Assembly: GCA_023101725.1 (NCBI GenBank)
Contig: JALJCO010000034.1
Location: forward strand, 186,001 to 250,000
Direction of reading: 5' to 3'
Length of the DNA: 64,000 bases
Source: Atherinomorus stipes
Lineage: Eukaryota > Chordata > Actinopteri > Atheriniformes > Atherinidae
Shown: positions 33,621-45,992 of the stretch, in pieces
Position numbering within the stretch: position 1 is the first letter of the stretch
How the letters are laid out: the number at the start of each line of letters is the position of its first letter
Made by a program: the position numbers and the translations under genes
Notes under the pieces: generated by a model
Databases searched by the model: none
What the model saw: only the letters and a program-made list of their open reading frames with translations
What the model was told of the DNA's origin: nothing

Positions 33621-34300
33621 ATTATTATTATTATTACTTATTCTCAAGTTGAAATTAAATTTAGTGGCTTCTCACTTGTGCAATTTGTTGGGTGTCATTA
33701 ACAAAAATGTTTGATTTGAAATGTTGTAGCATTGCATGCACTGAAACTTAAAGTTTAGTTTGGGATTTTTTATATAAAAATAAGCATATTTATTTTATTC
33801 TTCAAATATACAGAAATTGCAGAGCAGCTGGACAGTTTATTTTGGTTACAGCTTTTCTCTGCCTTATTTAATGTTCAAGGTATATTTAGAGTATTTTATT
33901 CAATTAATGTTTATTCGTTGTAAAACAGCTGTAATGTACATATTTGTAGCCTAGATTTTTTTCAATTTCAATGTTTTGCATAAATGAGCATTAACAAAGT
34001 GTTTTCACAAGAATGAATGCTAAATAAATACGTGTATCTAAAAAATAATTGTTTAAAAAATCGTGATTTCAGTATTAACCAAAATAATCCTGATAATGAC
34101 TTTTTCCATAATCGAGCAGTCGTAGATCCATTAGCAGAATTTTTTTTGCTTATTACAAGCCCAAAAAAATTTTTTTTTACAAAAATTCACGTATTTCTGT
34201 AATTCAACTTAAAAGGTGCAATTTACATATTGTATAGACAAAAAATATGTGAATCAATATATTTCAAGCTTTTTTTTGTTTGATGTTGCTGATTAGAAGT
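32941..34300. other. No gene seen; (ATT)n and (AT)n microsatellites
   Basis: A compound microsatellite of (att) followed by (at) and again (att) occupies 33525-33645. Otherwise A/T-rich unassigned sequence. Confidence 0.6.
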
Positions 34301-34304
34301 TGCA

Positions 34305-35582
34305 GCTTAAGAAAACCTCTAAATCAAAAACTCCAAAAATGAGAATACTGTGTAAAGCTCCAGTATTGTAGCTCAGAGTGTCACAGTCTAATCAGATAAA
34401 TAATCCAAAACATCGGCCAAAGTGCCCTGAGTCTTTAAAAAGTCTCTGTCTTGGTTTAGAAGAATTCACAATCATGGGGAAGATGTTGATCTGACAGTTG
34501 TGCAGAAAACCATCGTTGACTCCCTGCACAAGGTGGAAAGACACAAAAAGTGATAGAAAAGAAGCTGGATGTTCTCAAGTGTCTCAAAGCACATTAATGG
34601 ACAGTTAAGTGGAAGGAAGAAGTGTGGAAGAAAACGGTGTAGAAGCCGGAGGGCTGACAGCAGCCTGGAGAAGATGGTCAGGAAAGGGTCTTTCAAAAGT
34701 GTGGAGGACTTCATAAGGAATGGACCGAGGCTGGAGTTACTGCTTCAAGAGAAACAACACGCAGGCGGATGCTGGACATGAGCTTCAAAGGTCAAACTCC
34801 TGTTGTCAAGCCATTCCAACAGCAAGCAACGCCAGAAGCGCCTTAGCTGGGCTGGAGAGAAGAAGGACTGGTCTGTTGCCCAGTGGTCAAAGTCCTCTTT
34901 ACTGATGAGAGCAAGTTTTGCATCTCATTTGGAAACAAAGGTCCCAGAGTCTGGAGGAAGACTGGAGAGGTCCGGACCGGAGAAGATGCATGAAGGCCAG
35001 TGTTAAGTTGGGGAGCTGACATGACCTGGAGATCCTGACCTGCTGGTGTTGGTCCTCTGAGCTTCATCAAGTCCAGCATAAATGCAGCCGTCTACCAGGA
35101 CATTTTGGAGACCTTCATGCTTGCTTCAGTGGACCAGCTGTATGAGGATGCAGACTTCATCTTCCAGCAGGACTTGGCACCTGCCCACACTGCCAAAACT
35201 ACAAACTCCTGGTTCAACAACCATGGGATCACCATGCTTTACTGGCCTGCAAACTCACCTTACCTGAACCCCATTGAAAATCTGTGGGGCATTGTCAAGA
35301 AAAAGCTGAATGGGAAGAAACCAAACAATAAAGAAGAGCTCAGGGCTGTGATTGAAGCATGCTGGTCTTCCATAACACCTGAGATATGCCACAAGCTGGT
35401 AGGATCCATGCTACGCCGGGTTAAGGCAGTCACTAAGGGGGCCCCCACCAAGTACTAAGTACAGATGCAAGATTTTACTTTAAGAGGCCTGATATTTTTG
35501 TATTTAGAACTCTTCTCTGATTGATGTTATTCAGTATTCTATTTTTTTTAGATTTTGAATTTGAGGTTTTCTTAAAACCCTC
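34305..35582 (+). mobile_element. Tc1-like element, plus orientation
   Basis: Terminal repeats are visible as 'taagaaaacctctaaatc' on the left (about 34308) and the complementary 'gaatttgaggttttctta' on the right (about 35558-35576). Transposase pieces lie on the plus strand between them. The outermost ends and TA duplications could not be fixed, so the limits are approximate. Confidence 0.75.
34500..35458 (+). pseudogene. Tc1-type transposase pseudogene
   Basis: The first catalytic region is seen near 34890-34930 as LFTDESKFCISFGN. The second is FQQDLAPAHTAKTTNSWF near 35160, and the third is [20 protein letters not shown] near 35240-35300. The catalytic glutamate after NPI is kept, but the usual aspartate in SPDLNPIE is tyrosine here. 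The last 117 codons (35105-35458) are open to a normal stop. Frameshifts and stops break the earlier half. In function it would be a DD34E cut-and-paste transposase; this copy is inactive. Confidence 0.82.
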
Positions 35583-37265
35583 CACCACGATAAGTTGGCA
35601 GCCCAGGGAGGGGTAATATTTCTTTTGAACCACAATAAAAAATAAATGTCAAGATTTTCATAGAAATTTTATGTATTCCTACTTTTGTCAATTTCAACTA
35701 ATTTCACTGACAACTGATTTTTTTCCTTGTTTCATACAGAAGCACTTAACCTAAAAATAAATGTGTAACTTGCCATATACGACATTATATGTCCGATATG
35801 TTACATTGTACACTTAAAGATGTAGAAAATAGCATGCTCTATCAGCATCTTGGTATGATGACCTGATAAAACTTTGAGTTGTACAGTTCCTGAAGAATCT
35901 TATCTGACTTTTACCCCTGGGTAGCAGACAGGAGATCAGGCAGACATGGAAAAAAACTCAGAAAAAAGTCAGACATTTTTTTAACGAGTCTGAAATTGTA
36001 GGTCCAACTCAAGTTTAAACTCACTGGAACTGCAGCTTTAGTGCAGCTCGAGTGTCATTCTCTACGAAGGAAACTCATTTCATTGACACAATTAAAAGGA
36101 ACAATGAATTTTAAAGATAATATCATTGTTTTTCAGTGAACGTATTGTCTTCAGTAAACAGTAAACCTGCTTTGGCAGTCTTGCCTAAAAGAGGAGTATC
36201 AAAGATGAAGATTGATTTAATATTGTTGACTATATTAAGTTAAAATGACGGTGTAAGTCTTAATTACTTGATTAAATTTAACAACAGTGAAATTAAACAA
36301 AATGAGTCATAATTTAAAAAGTTATGGAGAAAGTGATAGTCAGTACATAAAAAGCACATGTTTTTATTAAAATTCTTTACTTTGCTCATGGTTAGTTTTT
36401 TCCAAATTCTCAGAACAGATTTGTTACTAAGCAACACGAAAGCTAAAAACAACTCAATACACAACTTATTAAAATGTGTTTTTAATAGCAATTTGTGTTA
36501 AATATGTAATGCAGGTAAATATAGACTTTATCACAACAATATGTGGAAGAAAGTAACTTTTTCTTCTCCTGTGGCCATGTTTTAGTTTGGATCTTAGTTC
36601 TTCTGCTTCATGAGCAACAATGAAGATGTCGACTATTTCCATGTTACAGAAGTAAATGCTGGCAGATTTCTGGCAGGTTGGGTCAATATGGTGACCAGAA
36701 ATGTAGAAAACTGGCTTCCTCGCACCAGGATCTTTTTGTTTCCTTTTTACATTTTTTGATTCCTAAATAAGTAGGCCTATTATTCATCATAAAAGAAAGA
36801 AAGAAAATGTTATGAAGTAAACTAAACAACAGAAACTTTGAAACATTTTAGTTTGTATGATTAAAAAGATGGACTTGGTGATATAGTTTATTTCTCTTTG
36901 TTTTACACTTTACTATAATTAGTAGAAAATTTGAATAACTGATCAGATAAATAGTTTTACAACATACTTGGTAATTCCAGCTATTACTAAGCTCCCTAGT
37001 AAAATTACAAAAGCAAAGTTGCAGATAATGAATAGCCTCTAATTTGTTGAATTTTAATAGAAATAGACAACACTGTGCACCCCCTCCCCCATCACCACTT
37101 TCACCATTATACCATCCTCATCTTTGCATGGATTCAACTTAAATATATTGATTTATTCAACCTTTCACCCTCTTAATTCATGAATTATTTGCAATGAATA
37201 ACAACTTTATTTAAATAATATACTATAATTTACACTATGATATACACTACAATTTCAACTTCAAC
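35583..37265. other. No gene seen; A/T-rich unassigned sequence
   Basis: Nothing recognisable. A phrase near 35680 ('acttttgtcaatttcaac') also occurs near 5430 next to a Tc1-like end. Confidence 0.5.
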
Positions 37266-37269
37266 TTGC

Positions 37270-38335
37270 CCAACCACTCTACATGTGCTTTGTGGACTTG
37301 GAGAATGTGTTTGATCGTGTCCCCCGTTGACTCCTGTAGGGGGTGCTCCCAGAGTATGGAGCACCAGACCCCCTTGGCAGTCCGGTCCCTGTATGACCGG
37401 TGCCAGAGCTTGATCCGCATTTCCGGCTGTCTGGATCCATTTATGGTCAAAGTTGGACTCCGCCAAGGCTGCCGTTTGTCACTGATCCTGTTCATAACTT
37501 TTATGGACTGGATTTCTAGGTGCCGAGATGTTGAGGGGATCAGCTTTGGTGACCTCAGGATCGGGTTTCTGCTTTTTGCAGATGATGTGGTTCTGTTGGC
37601 GTCGTCGGGCCGTGATCTCCAACTCTCGCTGGAGCGATTTGCAACCAAGTGTGAAGCAGCTGGGATGAATATCAGCACTTCTAAATCCAAGACCATGGTG
37701 CTCACCTGGAAAAGGGTGGAGTGTTCTTTCCGGGTCGGGGGTGAGGTCCTGCCACAGGTGGAGGAGTTTAAGTATCTCGGTTTCTTTTCCATGAGTGAGG
37801 GAAGAATGGAGCGGGAGATGGACAGGCGGATCGGTGTGGCGTCTGCAGTGGTACGGACCCTGCATCGGTCTGTCGTGGTAAGGAAGGAGCTGAGCTCTCG
37901 ATATTCTGGCTGGTCTACGTTCCTACCCTCACCTGTGGTCACCAGCTGTGGGTCATGACCAAAAGAACAGGATCGCGGGTACAAGCGGCCGAAATGAGTT
38001 TCCTCCGCAGGGTGGCCGGGTTCTCCCTTAAAGATAAAGGTGAGGAGCTCGGTCATCCAGGAGGGACTCAAAGTAGAGCCGCTGCTCCTCTGTATAGAGA
38101 GGAGCCAGATGGGGAGGCTCGGGCATCATGTCAGGATGCCTTCTGAACACCTCCCTAGTGAGGTGTTCCAGGCACGTCCCACCAAGACAAGACCCCGGGG
38201 AGGTCTCCTGGATGGCCTTGAAACGCCTCATGATCCCCCTGGATGAGCTGGTGGATGTGGCCCAGGAGAGTGAAGTCTGGGCTTCTGCTTAGGCAGCTGC
38301 CCCCACGACCTGACCCCTGATAAGCAGAGGAAGAC
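37270..38335 (+). mobile_element. Rex3-like (RTE-type) LINE, 5'-truncated
   Basis: The 3' part of a reverse-transcriptase LINE running to its 3' end near 38335 ('gataagcagaggaagacagta'). The minus-strand copy at 61728-62428 has the same 3' sequence in reverse. It begins within the reverse transcriptase at CFVDLENVFDRVPR. Tail 'acagtacagtata' may be the remnant of a short repeat. Rex3 is a fish RTE-clade family; the assignment is from remembered motifs. Confidence 0.85.
37275..38310 (+). pseudogene. Rex3-like reverse transcriptase, C-terminal half
   Basis: Visible in order: CFVDLENVFDRVPR (first catalytic aspartate region), RQGCRLSLILFITFMDWISR, LLFADDVVLLASSGRDL with the catalytic DD pair, MNISTSKSKTMVLTWKRVE, then EEFKYLGFFSMSEGRMERE. 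Further on, a different frame gives the conserved tail (RVQAAEMSFLRRVAG, IERSQMGRLGH). Stops and frame changes occur after 37320, near 37910 and near 38040, so the gene is dead. The missing 5' half would hold the endonuclease. Confidence 0.87.
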
Positions 38336-38597
38336 AGTACAGTATAATTTCAACTTGATTTTAGTATACACTAAATACATTCTATTAAAACCAATGTTAC
38401 ATTTTACTTGTTGGTTTTTTTCTGCATGTGATGCTGCTGAAAGGATTGTAGTGTCTCTTCTGTTTTCTTAAGGAGGACCAAACCTTCTATAATCAATTGA
38501 TTGATAAATAAATAAATAAACAGAAGAGGAAAGAAATAACTCAAAATGCATTAGCCCATTTTTTCATTTAATCATTTATCTTTTTCTACTTATTTAA

Positions 38598-38992
38598 AGG
38601 CACTAGAGGCAGTAATTGTGAAAGAACAAACATGCATGTCCAGTTTTATAATATTAATGGGTGATGAAGCGTTAAAAAACAAAAAGAACGGTGCCACCCA
38701 CATCTCTCTCCATTGCCTTGAACAGGCTGTGTGCTGCATAATGCATTGACTTTCCTGCATCAAAACCGATCAAAACTGGGGATGTAGGTCATTTGACGTC
38801 ACGTCCGCAGGGCAGCGCGGGAAATTCGGACACCGAATTGCAGCGCATTTTGCAGCACACAGCCTGTTCAAGGCAACGGAGAGAGACATGGGTGGAAACG
38901 TTATTTTTGGTATTTAGCACTTCATCACCCATTAGTATGAAAAAAAGTGACATTCATGTTTGGTTTTTTTCAAATTCCTGCCTCAAGTCCCT
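38598..38992. mobile_element. 395-bp MITE with TTAA duplication
   Basis: Terminal repeats are AGGCACTAGAGGCAGTAATT and, inward from the right, AGGGACTTGAGGCAGGAATT. TTAA flanks both sides (38594-38597 and 38993-38996). The interior is partly palindromic: 'gtgctgcataatgcattgac' against 'gcattttgcagcacac'. It abuts an L2 reverse transcriptase fragment on its right. Confidence 0.88.
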
Positions 38993-38996
38993 TTAA

Positions 38997-39180
38997 ACAG
39001 CCCTCCTTACCTGTGGTATTCCCCAGGGTTCTGTGTTGGGCCCCATGCTCTTTTTTCACATTTGCTGTCCCTCACATCAATTTAAGCATATAATTTCCTC
39101 TCATTATTTTGCAGATGATGAACAAATATGTTTGTCTCTAAATGTAAAACAAAATTGTACTCTACAAGCTTTAAAGAAAT
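38997..39180 (+). pseudogene. L2-like LINE reverse transcriptase fragment
   Basis: Translation gives [17 protein letters not shown], a reverse transcriptase motif, and shortly after, in another frame, a degenerate FADDEQIC with the DD pair. About 60 codons survive. The left boundary is the MITE with TTAA duplication; no LINE sequence is recognised on its other side. Confidence 0.7.
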
Positions 39181-41490
39181 GAATATATGTTTGACATTTT
39201 ATATTTCATAATGTACACATACTGTCTTTCTCTGTTCTGCCACATTTTTACATTTCCTCATCACTCTCATCACATTTCAATCACTCTAACAGACACTGAT
39301 CTGAATTAAGGAAAATAATCATTCATAATAAATTTAATACATTATTTTTTAGATAAATGTAATTTCAAACCCAGGATGAACCCTGCAGGCTCCGTTCTTC
39401 ATGTTAAAACATCCAAAGCTGACCCAGACTGCATGTGTGATCCTTGAGCCTCTCCTCACACACAAGTTTCACCCCTTTATCATAAGTTCATGTAACAATA
39501 AAGTATATGAAGCACTGTAAAGTCTCTCTGCTTCTTTTAATGATCATCTTGCTGTGAGGTGTTAATTGATTTAAACAGACACAGCTTCTCCAGCACCGAG
39601 GGGTCAGTATGCACTAAAGATAACTTTCATTGCACATTGTCCATCAGTAACCTTTGTCACGCACAATGTCATCTTCTCACTAACCACTCACCATGGTAAC
39701 AGAACAAATTCCTTCATCCTTAATGGGTTTAAGCTTGTACAGTGATTACCAGCAGCTGTTTGCCTGCCGACTGGCCCACCCCTAACCGCTCAGCACGGCT
39801 TCTACAGCAAACATCACTTCCCTCTAATTAAGTTTGTTTATAAAGGATATTAAGTTTAGAAGGTGTGTAGGTGTAAGTAACCTTCACAAAGTACAGACAA
39901 GAGGAGGAGACATGGGTTTCTTGCTCACTATTGTGTGAAGTATGAACACCAATCTGGAATGAGATGATCTGTGTACACAATGGTGAGCTATTCAAGCATG
40001 AATACACCCACCAACACTGCAGCATGCCTCATAGACTCACTCTAAATGCTGCTGATTACCTATTAATCATTATGTATGAAAAATAGTAATAATTAAAAAT
40101 TGTTAACTGCAAACAGGGAACATGCTGTCATTTGTCTTCTTCTTCTTCTTGTTTGGAAAGTTAGATTTCATTGAGAATTTTATAACTGTTACAGTTAAAT
40201 ACAAAGAAAGCAACATCAACTTACAAGATAAAGAAACTCATACTGAAGAGTTTTCCCCAACCACCTCAACACTGGATCTGTGCACACCGCATTCCAGCTG
40301 TGGCGTGGCTTTGTTCCAACCTCCATGGTGCGTCAACTCACTCCAGGAGCATGTTGGACACGGAGTGCCCGCAGTTGCAGTCCATGTAGGTGGATCCACG
40401 AGGTAACAAAATCACAGGAGGATTGCAGGATCATGTGATAACAACCATGATGAGGAGGCTGGATAAACGTCCACAAGACCCCCTGACCGACTGACTTCCA
40501 ACCTGGTGTCACTGGTAATGATGTAGTGTTAACATAGTTAAGGTGATCGCAAATCTCTCATGGGGGCTTTATTTTGAAATTTACCAGATGCTTTACACTG
40601 CTCACTTCTGTTTTCCTGTCTGACCTGCAGAGCTTGATGGGAGCGTGTGCCATCATAAATGACCTGATGCCCATATGTAGCAGAGAGCCATGGCGAGATG
40701 GATCTGATATGCACCCAGTCTTAACAAAGCCATTGACCAAAATGGTCACGATTGGCTCTGGAGGCCATGCTGCACACAGATCCAGTGTAAAATGGACTTA
40801 ACCAGAACTCAGAGGAGCTAAATTCCTTACTGAAACCAATTTATTATTGAAGATTCTGGCCTGGTTCACAGCAATCTGATGCAAATAGTACAGCGCAAAG
40901 ACACCAAATTCATTTCACTTTTGAATGTATATCTCTATTTTATACCTAAATTGTAAGTAAATTAAAAAGGATAAATACTTTTTTATCCTATGTTGTATCA
41001 AAATTGGGGATGTTTGATTTTGGTGTTTTTACCAATATCCACTATCATTATAATAAGGCATTTGACAGTTCTTAATCTTTTTTTGTATTTTCTGCTTCTC
41101 TTTATGGTGTGTTCAGACCGAACGTGCTGTCCATCCAAAGTTTAACACTGGTCCACAAAAATCAGATGCTGACATTGAGACCAAAGTGCTGTTGATGCAC
41201 GCCTAGAGGGTCCACAGTGTGGTCATGGACCTGGTTGTTTTCCTTTGTCTGTGTCTTTGTATGATGGTGGATAAAACTGAGCAGCTGCTGGGCTTTATTT
41301 GCTCCACGAGGCCAGAGAATGACGTCATCGGGCGTCTCTACACCGTGTGTGGATTCATCAGACAGTTTAGGGGTGTTCTGAGTTTGGCTAGTTTCACCAT
41401 TTGCTCCACAGAATGCATGCCAAGGACGGGCACTTTCAGCTTTTGTCTGATCTGCCCCAGTTTAACAACTTGCAGTCCTGCATCAGGATG
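39181..41490. other. No supported gene; unassigned sequence
   Basis: Most of this is unassigned. 41103-41210 resembles 7121-7235. An open stretch at 40574-40801 follows a plausible splice acceptor (cctgcag at 40624-40630) but shows no domain and is not called. No repeat ends were recognised. Confidence 0.45.
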
Positions 41491-41497
41491 GCATTAA

Positions 41498-42255
41498 AGG
41501 GGAATTTAGTTTTTTTTCAATCTGGACCTATTTTCTAACATGAAATACATTAATTTACTCACTCAGACACTTTTGGTGTAACTTGAATTCCTTCAGGAGA
41601 TATTTAGATCCACTCCAGATCCGCGTATACCCAATATAATGGAAGTGATGGGGCAAACGCGTGCAGCCTCTACATAAGGCATTATCTGCCACAAACGCCT
41701 TCATTTCACCAATTTTTTGTTACCAAACATTAGTCCCCACCCCCGTGAGCTCGAAGCGGCTTTTTAGTGGTAATTCGTCCTTATTTACAGACATTTATTT
41801 GAAATGATGTTGCATAATAGTGACGTCATCAAAGCCGCTGCAGTAAAAATATCTGAGTCCAGATTTAGCTTTTCATTGGTTGCCAGGGTGTTGTACACAC
41901 TTTTCGGGGCCGCGCGTTCACGATGTGCGCTTCTGTAGTACAGCTGAGAAGAATATCTCCCTACCTACACAACAAGAAAGACACATTTTGCGGAACTCTG
42001 AACTCACAGTACAATAGTACTCATTTGTTCGTTCATTCTACTTAAAGCATTGATGAAATCAAGGAGTTTTGCTGCAGATAATGTCTTATATAGTGGCTGC
42101 CCCCTCTCCACCATTATACTGGATGTACACCAAAGGGCGACTCAACGTAATATCTTCAAAAGGGGTCAGAGTAATGCAGAAAGTTTACTGGTGAGTAAAT
42201 GCACATATAAACTCCTAGAAATAAGGTCCAGGTAGAAAAAAAAGAAAGTTATTCT
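41498..42255. mobile_element. 758-bp MITE with TTAA duplication
   Basis: Left end AGGGGAATTTAGTTTTTTTTC and, inward from the right, AGAATAACTTTCTTTTTTTTC, followed in both by 'ctggaccta'-like sequence. TTAA flanks both sides (41494-41497 and 42256-42259). The phrase 'ctctacataaggcattatctgc' recurs at 33183-33205 as a fragment of the same family. No coding motif. Confidence 0.8.
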
Positions 42256-42305
42256 TTAAGGAAAATGTTTTTTCAATTTCACTTTTAGTTATTTGATAAT
42301 GTAAA

Positions 42306-42385
42306 CTTGCTGATATTTTCTCTTTGAATAGTTTGAGGAAGACCTCTTGCTGATATTTTCTCTTTGAATAGTTTGAGGAAGACCT
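42306..42385. repeat. Perfect 40-bp tandem duplication
   Basis: 42306-42345 is repeated exactly at 42346-42385 (unit starts 'cttgctgatattttctcttt'). Confidence 0.95.
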
Positions 42386-43258
42386 GGCTGAGGAGAGGAG
42401 ACAGCTGGAATTTCAACAATAAATAACAACACCTGCATCTTAAATGTTGCCAAAAAATGTCTGTCATGGCAAGGGAAGACAGCAGTATTCCCTTCTGTAG
42501 CACAATCACGCCACTTTCCCACTTATCTTCATTAAGAATACTTAGGTAGTCTGAGAGTCATCCTGCACTCCCATCACCTCTGCATTAGAGAGAGCCCCAG
42601 ACTAAGGGAAGTTACGCTCACCTGTCGGGTTGTAAATGAGTGTCACTAATGAGAATTTGATGCACTGGTGCAGAGTTAGTTGCTGTTTTTATGTCTGTCC
42701 CTTGTGTAAATCAGAAGGGTCCTCCCAACAACAAAGTAAGACCAAGTTTTCATTTTGTCCTTCTGGGAGAATTTTCTTTTTTACAACAGCAGAATGAGTA
42801 TTTTAACTCTGAATCATAACATTTCAGAGAAGAGGTCATGACTATGTCCTGGATCTGTGGATATATTTTACATGTGCTCCAAAGCTTTTATTTAAAAAAA
42901 AAAAAAAAAAAGCAATTTCATATATAAATGTAACTGATAGTGGTTATTTAAGGGTGCATTCACACCAGGATAGTCCAGGAGTCGGTGAGATTGGGCAGAG
43001 ATTTCTGAAAAATTTCATACCTTTCTTTGCTTTGGTTTGTGTTCAAACACTAATCGAAGTGGACCAAACCGCCTACATCCAAAAAACTGATTCAAGCCCC
43101 TCTTAAAGGTGACACATTGAGATTTAATTTATTTTACACAGATTTTGCAAATACATATTACTATATTTATTTTTCATGGACGTAAAGTAAAAGAATTTAG
43201 TTGCAAATATTCTAATGAAATTTAAAAAGTTTGATGGGCTTATTTATATATTTCCCAT
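42386..43258. other. No gene seen
   Basis: Unassigned sequence with an A-run at about 42895-42911 and a phrase 'gtgcattcacaccagga' near 42955 of a type seen in MITE ends; no pair found. Confidence 0.5.
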
Positions 43259-43259
43259 C

Positions 43260-43261
<2 letters not shown>

Positions 43262-43303
<42 letters not shown>

Positions 43304-44195
43304 GAAGCACTTTTCCAGCAGGTTACGTGACTCAAAGCGCTTTACAGTTTAAAAACATTCCCGCCCGCCCACTGCCCCCCTGCCCCCCCCCCCCCCCCCC
43401 AAAAAAAAGAAATTGTACATCAATCTACCTGAGGCTGAGTACAGATGGAAAAACTGAGGGAACCCCATCAGAGGAGCCGTCTGCACCGGGGCGGCACAGC
43501 AACCGTAACTGCAGCGGCCCAGGTGCCCAGGGGAGGTGTGATGGAAGACCAACCCCCACCAAGGCACCAGTGATACTGCATCCAACTGGCCAACGCCACC
43601 CCGGACAGACGGCCCCCGAGAGGAAAGCACCGGAGAGACCTAAGGACCCAGGAACAATAAAAGTAATAAGTAATAATGATAAAAGTAATAAGAATGTATG
43701 AAATGCATTAAAACATTGAATAGAAACATCGAAAAATGCCCAAACAGCAATAAAAAGCTATTTAAAAACAACCTGTACAGAATATTAAATTAGCCAGTTA
43801 CAACTTAAACAGTAAAAATCAGCTGAAAGCCAAGCTAAAAAGGTGGGTCTTGAGCCTGCTCTTAAAAATGTGAACATTCTCTGCGCCCCTGAGATCCTCC
43901 GGCAGACTGTTCCACAGGCGAGGGCCGTACCATTGGAACGACGCCTCACCATGTGTGTGTGTCCTGACTTTGGGAATAACTAAAAGCCGGCTACCGGAGG
44001 AGCGCAGGGACCGCAAGGGCTCATAGGGTAAAAGCAGTTCTGAGAGATAAGAAGGCCCAAGACCATTAAGACATTTAAAAACCATTAAAAGAACCTTAAA
44101 ATCGATCCTGAAACACACAGGGAGCCAATGCAGCGATCGTAAAACTGGTGTAATGTGTACATGCACTGCAGTACTGTCTGTTCTTTTCTGCACCG
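43262..44195 (-). mobile_element. L2-like LINE 3' end, minus orientation
   Basis: The left end is a run of (aatc) repeats (43262-43294) followed by the complement of the LINE 3' end 'aagtgcttcataaataaag'. The 3' untranslated part holds a C-run (43386-43400) and a segment nearly identical, in reverse, to 55200-55440. The C-terminal coding part follows at 43819-44193. It is 5'-truncated at the A-rich sequence near 44200. It is the same family type as the split copy at 14636-26446. Confidence 0.88.
43819..44193 (-). pseudogene. L2-like LINE ORF, C-terminal domain
   Basis: The minus-strand frame is open for 124 codons to its stop: HITPVLRSLHWLPVCFRIDF, LLMVFKCLNGLGPSYLSELL, then GEASFQWYGPRLWNSLPEDL and FKSRLKTHLFSLAF. 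This is the conserved end of L2/CR1-type LINE proteins. Only this end remains, but it is undamaged, suggesting a fairly recent insertion. Confidence 0.9.
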
Positions 44196-44199
44196 AGAG

Positions 44200-45990
44200 A
44201 AATTTAAAAAAAAAAAAAAAAGCAAACTGCCTACCTGTTCAACAAAACATCTGCTGCATCAGTTTCACTCCCAGATCCTCCTGGAGCTTCCTCCAACCGG
44301 TGACCCGATGTTTATACTCCACTTTCAGTCCATCTTGGTCTCTGCTTCTGCAGATTTTCCCTCCTGGTCCAGGAGTCCTGGAGCTTCGTCTGCATCACCC
44401 GATAATTCCCCGGCCTTCCATCCTGCATTGGTTACGTTTTCTTCTTTGTCTGTGTTTCTTTCACAGACTTTATCCACCTGAAGTTTCCTCCTGCGGTGAA
44501 TGCGACACCCGCGGCCTTCCCTCTAACCTGTTGCTCACATTCCGTCTGCCTTCTTTCCAACTTCTGCCGGTGAGCAGAGGTGCTTCCTGCTGCCTTTCCG
44601 TTTCATTCTCCTCTTGTTAAGCTGCTGCTCAGCTACTGACTTATTGCAGAAAGTTTCAAACGCAAAAGAAAAATAAATAAATAAAAATATATGAAGAAAA
44701 CGTTCAAACGCGGAAGAGGGCGGGGATAGCTGTCGGAGAAGTGTCAGCTTGAGCAGGGGATTGCTTCGAGAGCAGAGAGAAGCAAGACGAACAGCTACGT
44801 TGACCAATGTAAGCCATGCAGCCGGATGGTTCGTATTGGTTAATGTCTTTGCAGCCCAGCAGCCACTAGAATAGATGGATTTTTTTCTTTTGTTTTTTTT
44901 GCTCTTCACATTGTGTAGATTGTACTATAGGACCATAACCACCATCTAAACGAGGTTATTAATAATGATCAAACTTTCCAATAGTAGACCATAGCTTCAA
45001 ATTGAGTCAATTGAACATAAAACTCTTATTGTAAGGCAGTTGAAGTTACTTAACTCTGCTGAACTATTTTATTTTGTGTTGAAATAACTTAAGTAATATA
45101 CACTTCTTAAATATGACTATTTCCATTTAAAGCAATTGAATAAAAATGTGTTGGACTAATTTAATTCTATTTTGTTGCATAAATGGATAAAATTTGAGTT
45201 TACCCCATACATATTTATTGGATGGAAAAGCTGCCCTCAATTTAATTGAGTTGACCCAAAAAAATCATTTCATTAGCTGTGCGCCATGTTGCATCTGCAT
45301 ACATTTGTCAGCTGCATATGTCACAGCGCGTCAAGTACTGTCCCATTTCAAAACCTAAAACAAAGGATACATGCGACGTATCCTTCATGGCTTCGCCTGT
45401 CCCTGAATGCATACCTGTAGTGCATAAGGGAATGAGCAGCAGAGCTATGAGTGTAATATTTTGATATATTGGTGGATTTTTAAGTGTTAAAGGAAGTGTT
45501 TATCCATTAGAAACAACATAGTCTCTGTGGAAAATTTAAGAATATGCGGTCAAGTTTAAAAAGAATTTTTGCTTCAGAAAATGAAATTTGTTTGACATTA
45601 TTCAAGTGTTAACGAGCTGTTAATGGGGTGTGAACGTTCAGGGAACGACAGATAAATAAAAAGGAATAAAACGGCCGGCTCCAATTTAGCTTGTACAACG
45701 TATCTGAAGGAATAAGCGGAAAGAATGCCTCACTAGACAGCTGTGGAGTCTGCAGTTGCTATTCAACAGGGCTGGGGAACTATGGGAAATTCTCATTGGC
45801 TAGGATGTCCCATTTCAGCATATTACCGTTTCAGGAGGCTGCTTCAGAGTGTGTGGACTACGTAGCCTACATAGTCTGTGCACTTCACAGTGTGCAGACT
45901 GCAACATAAGACAGCTTTTGAGTGTGATCAAACCACCGTAGGTACAACAACTGCTCGCTAGGGGGGTGGCGCTTACCAATACAACCACTG
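44200..45990. other. No gene seen; unassigned sequence
   Basis: An A-run at 44205-44221 marks the LINE edge. No domain, repeat end or RNA gene was recognised in the remainder. Confidence 0.5.
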
Positions 45991-45992
45991 GT

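Noticed and set aside
33525..33645. Low-complexity isoleucine/tyrosine-rich frame
   Set aside because: It is the (ATT)/(AT) microsatellite.
37247..38071. 274-codon minus-strand frame
   Set aside because: It is the antisense of the Rex3-like reverse transcriptase; the plus strand carries the FADD and other motifs.
40574..40801. Possible exon after a splice-acceptor-like 'cctgcag'
   Set aside because: No matching donor-linked neighbour exon and no domain. The open frame also extends through the supposed acceptor, so coding evidence is absent.
43262..43294. Regular repeats resembling a short array
   Set aside because: It is the (aatc) tail of the L2 LINE, not a CRISPR array or satellite. There are no spacers.
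44155..44620. Two overlapping plus-strand frames of 108 and 155 codons
   Set aside because: They begin inside the reversed L2 LINE and cross its edge. Cysteine/serine-rich with no domain.
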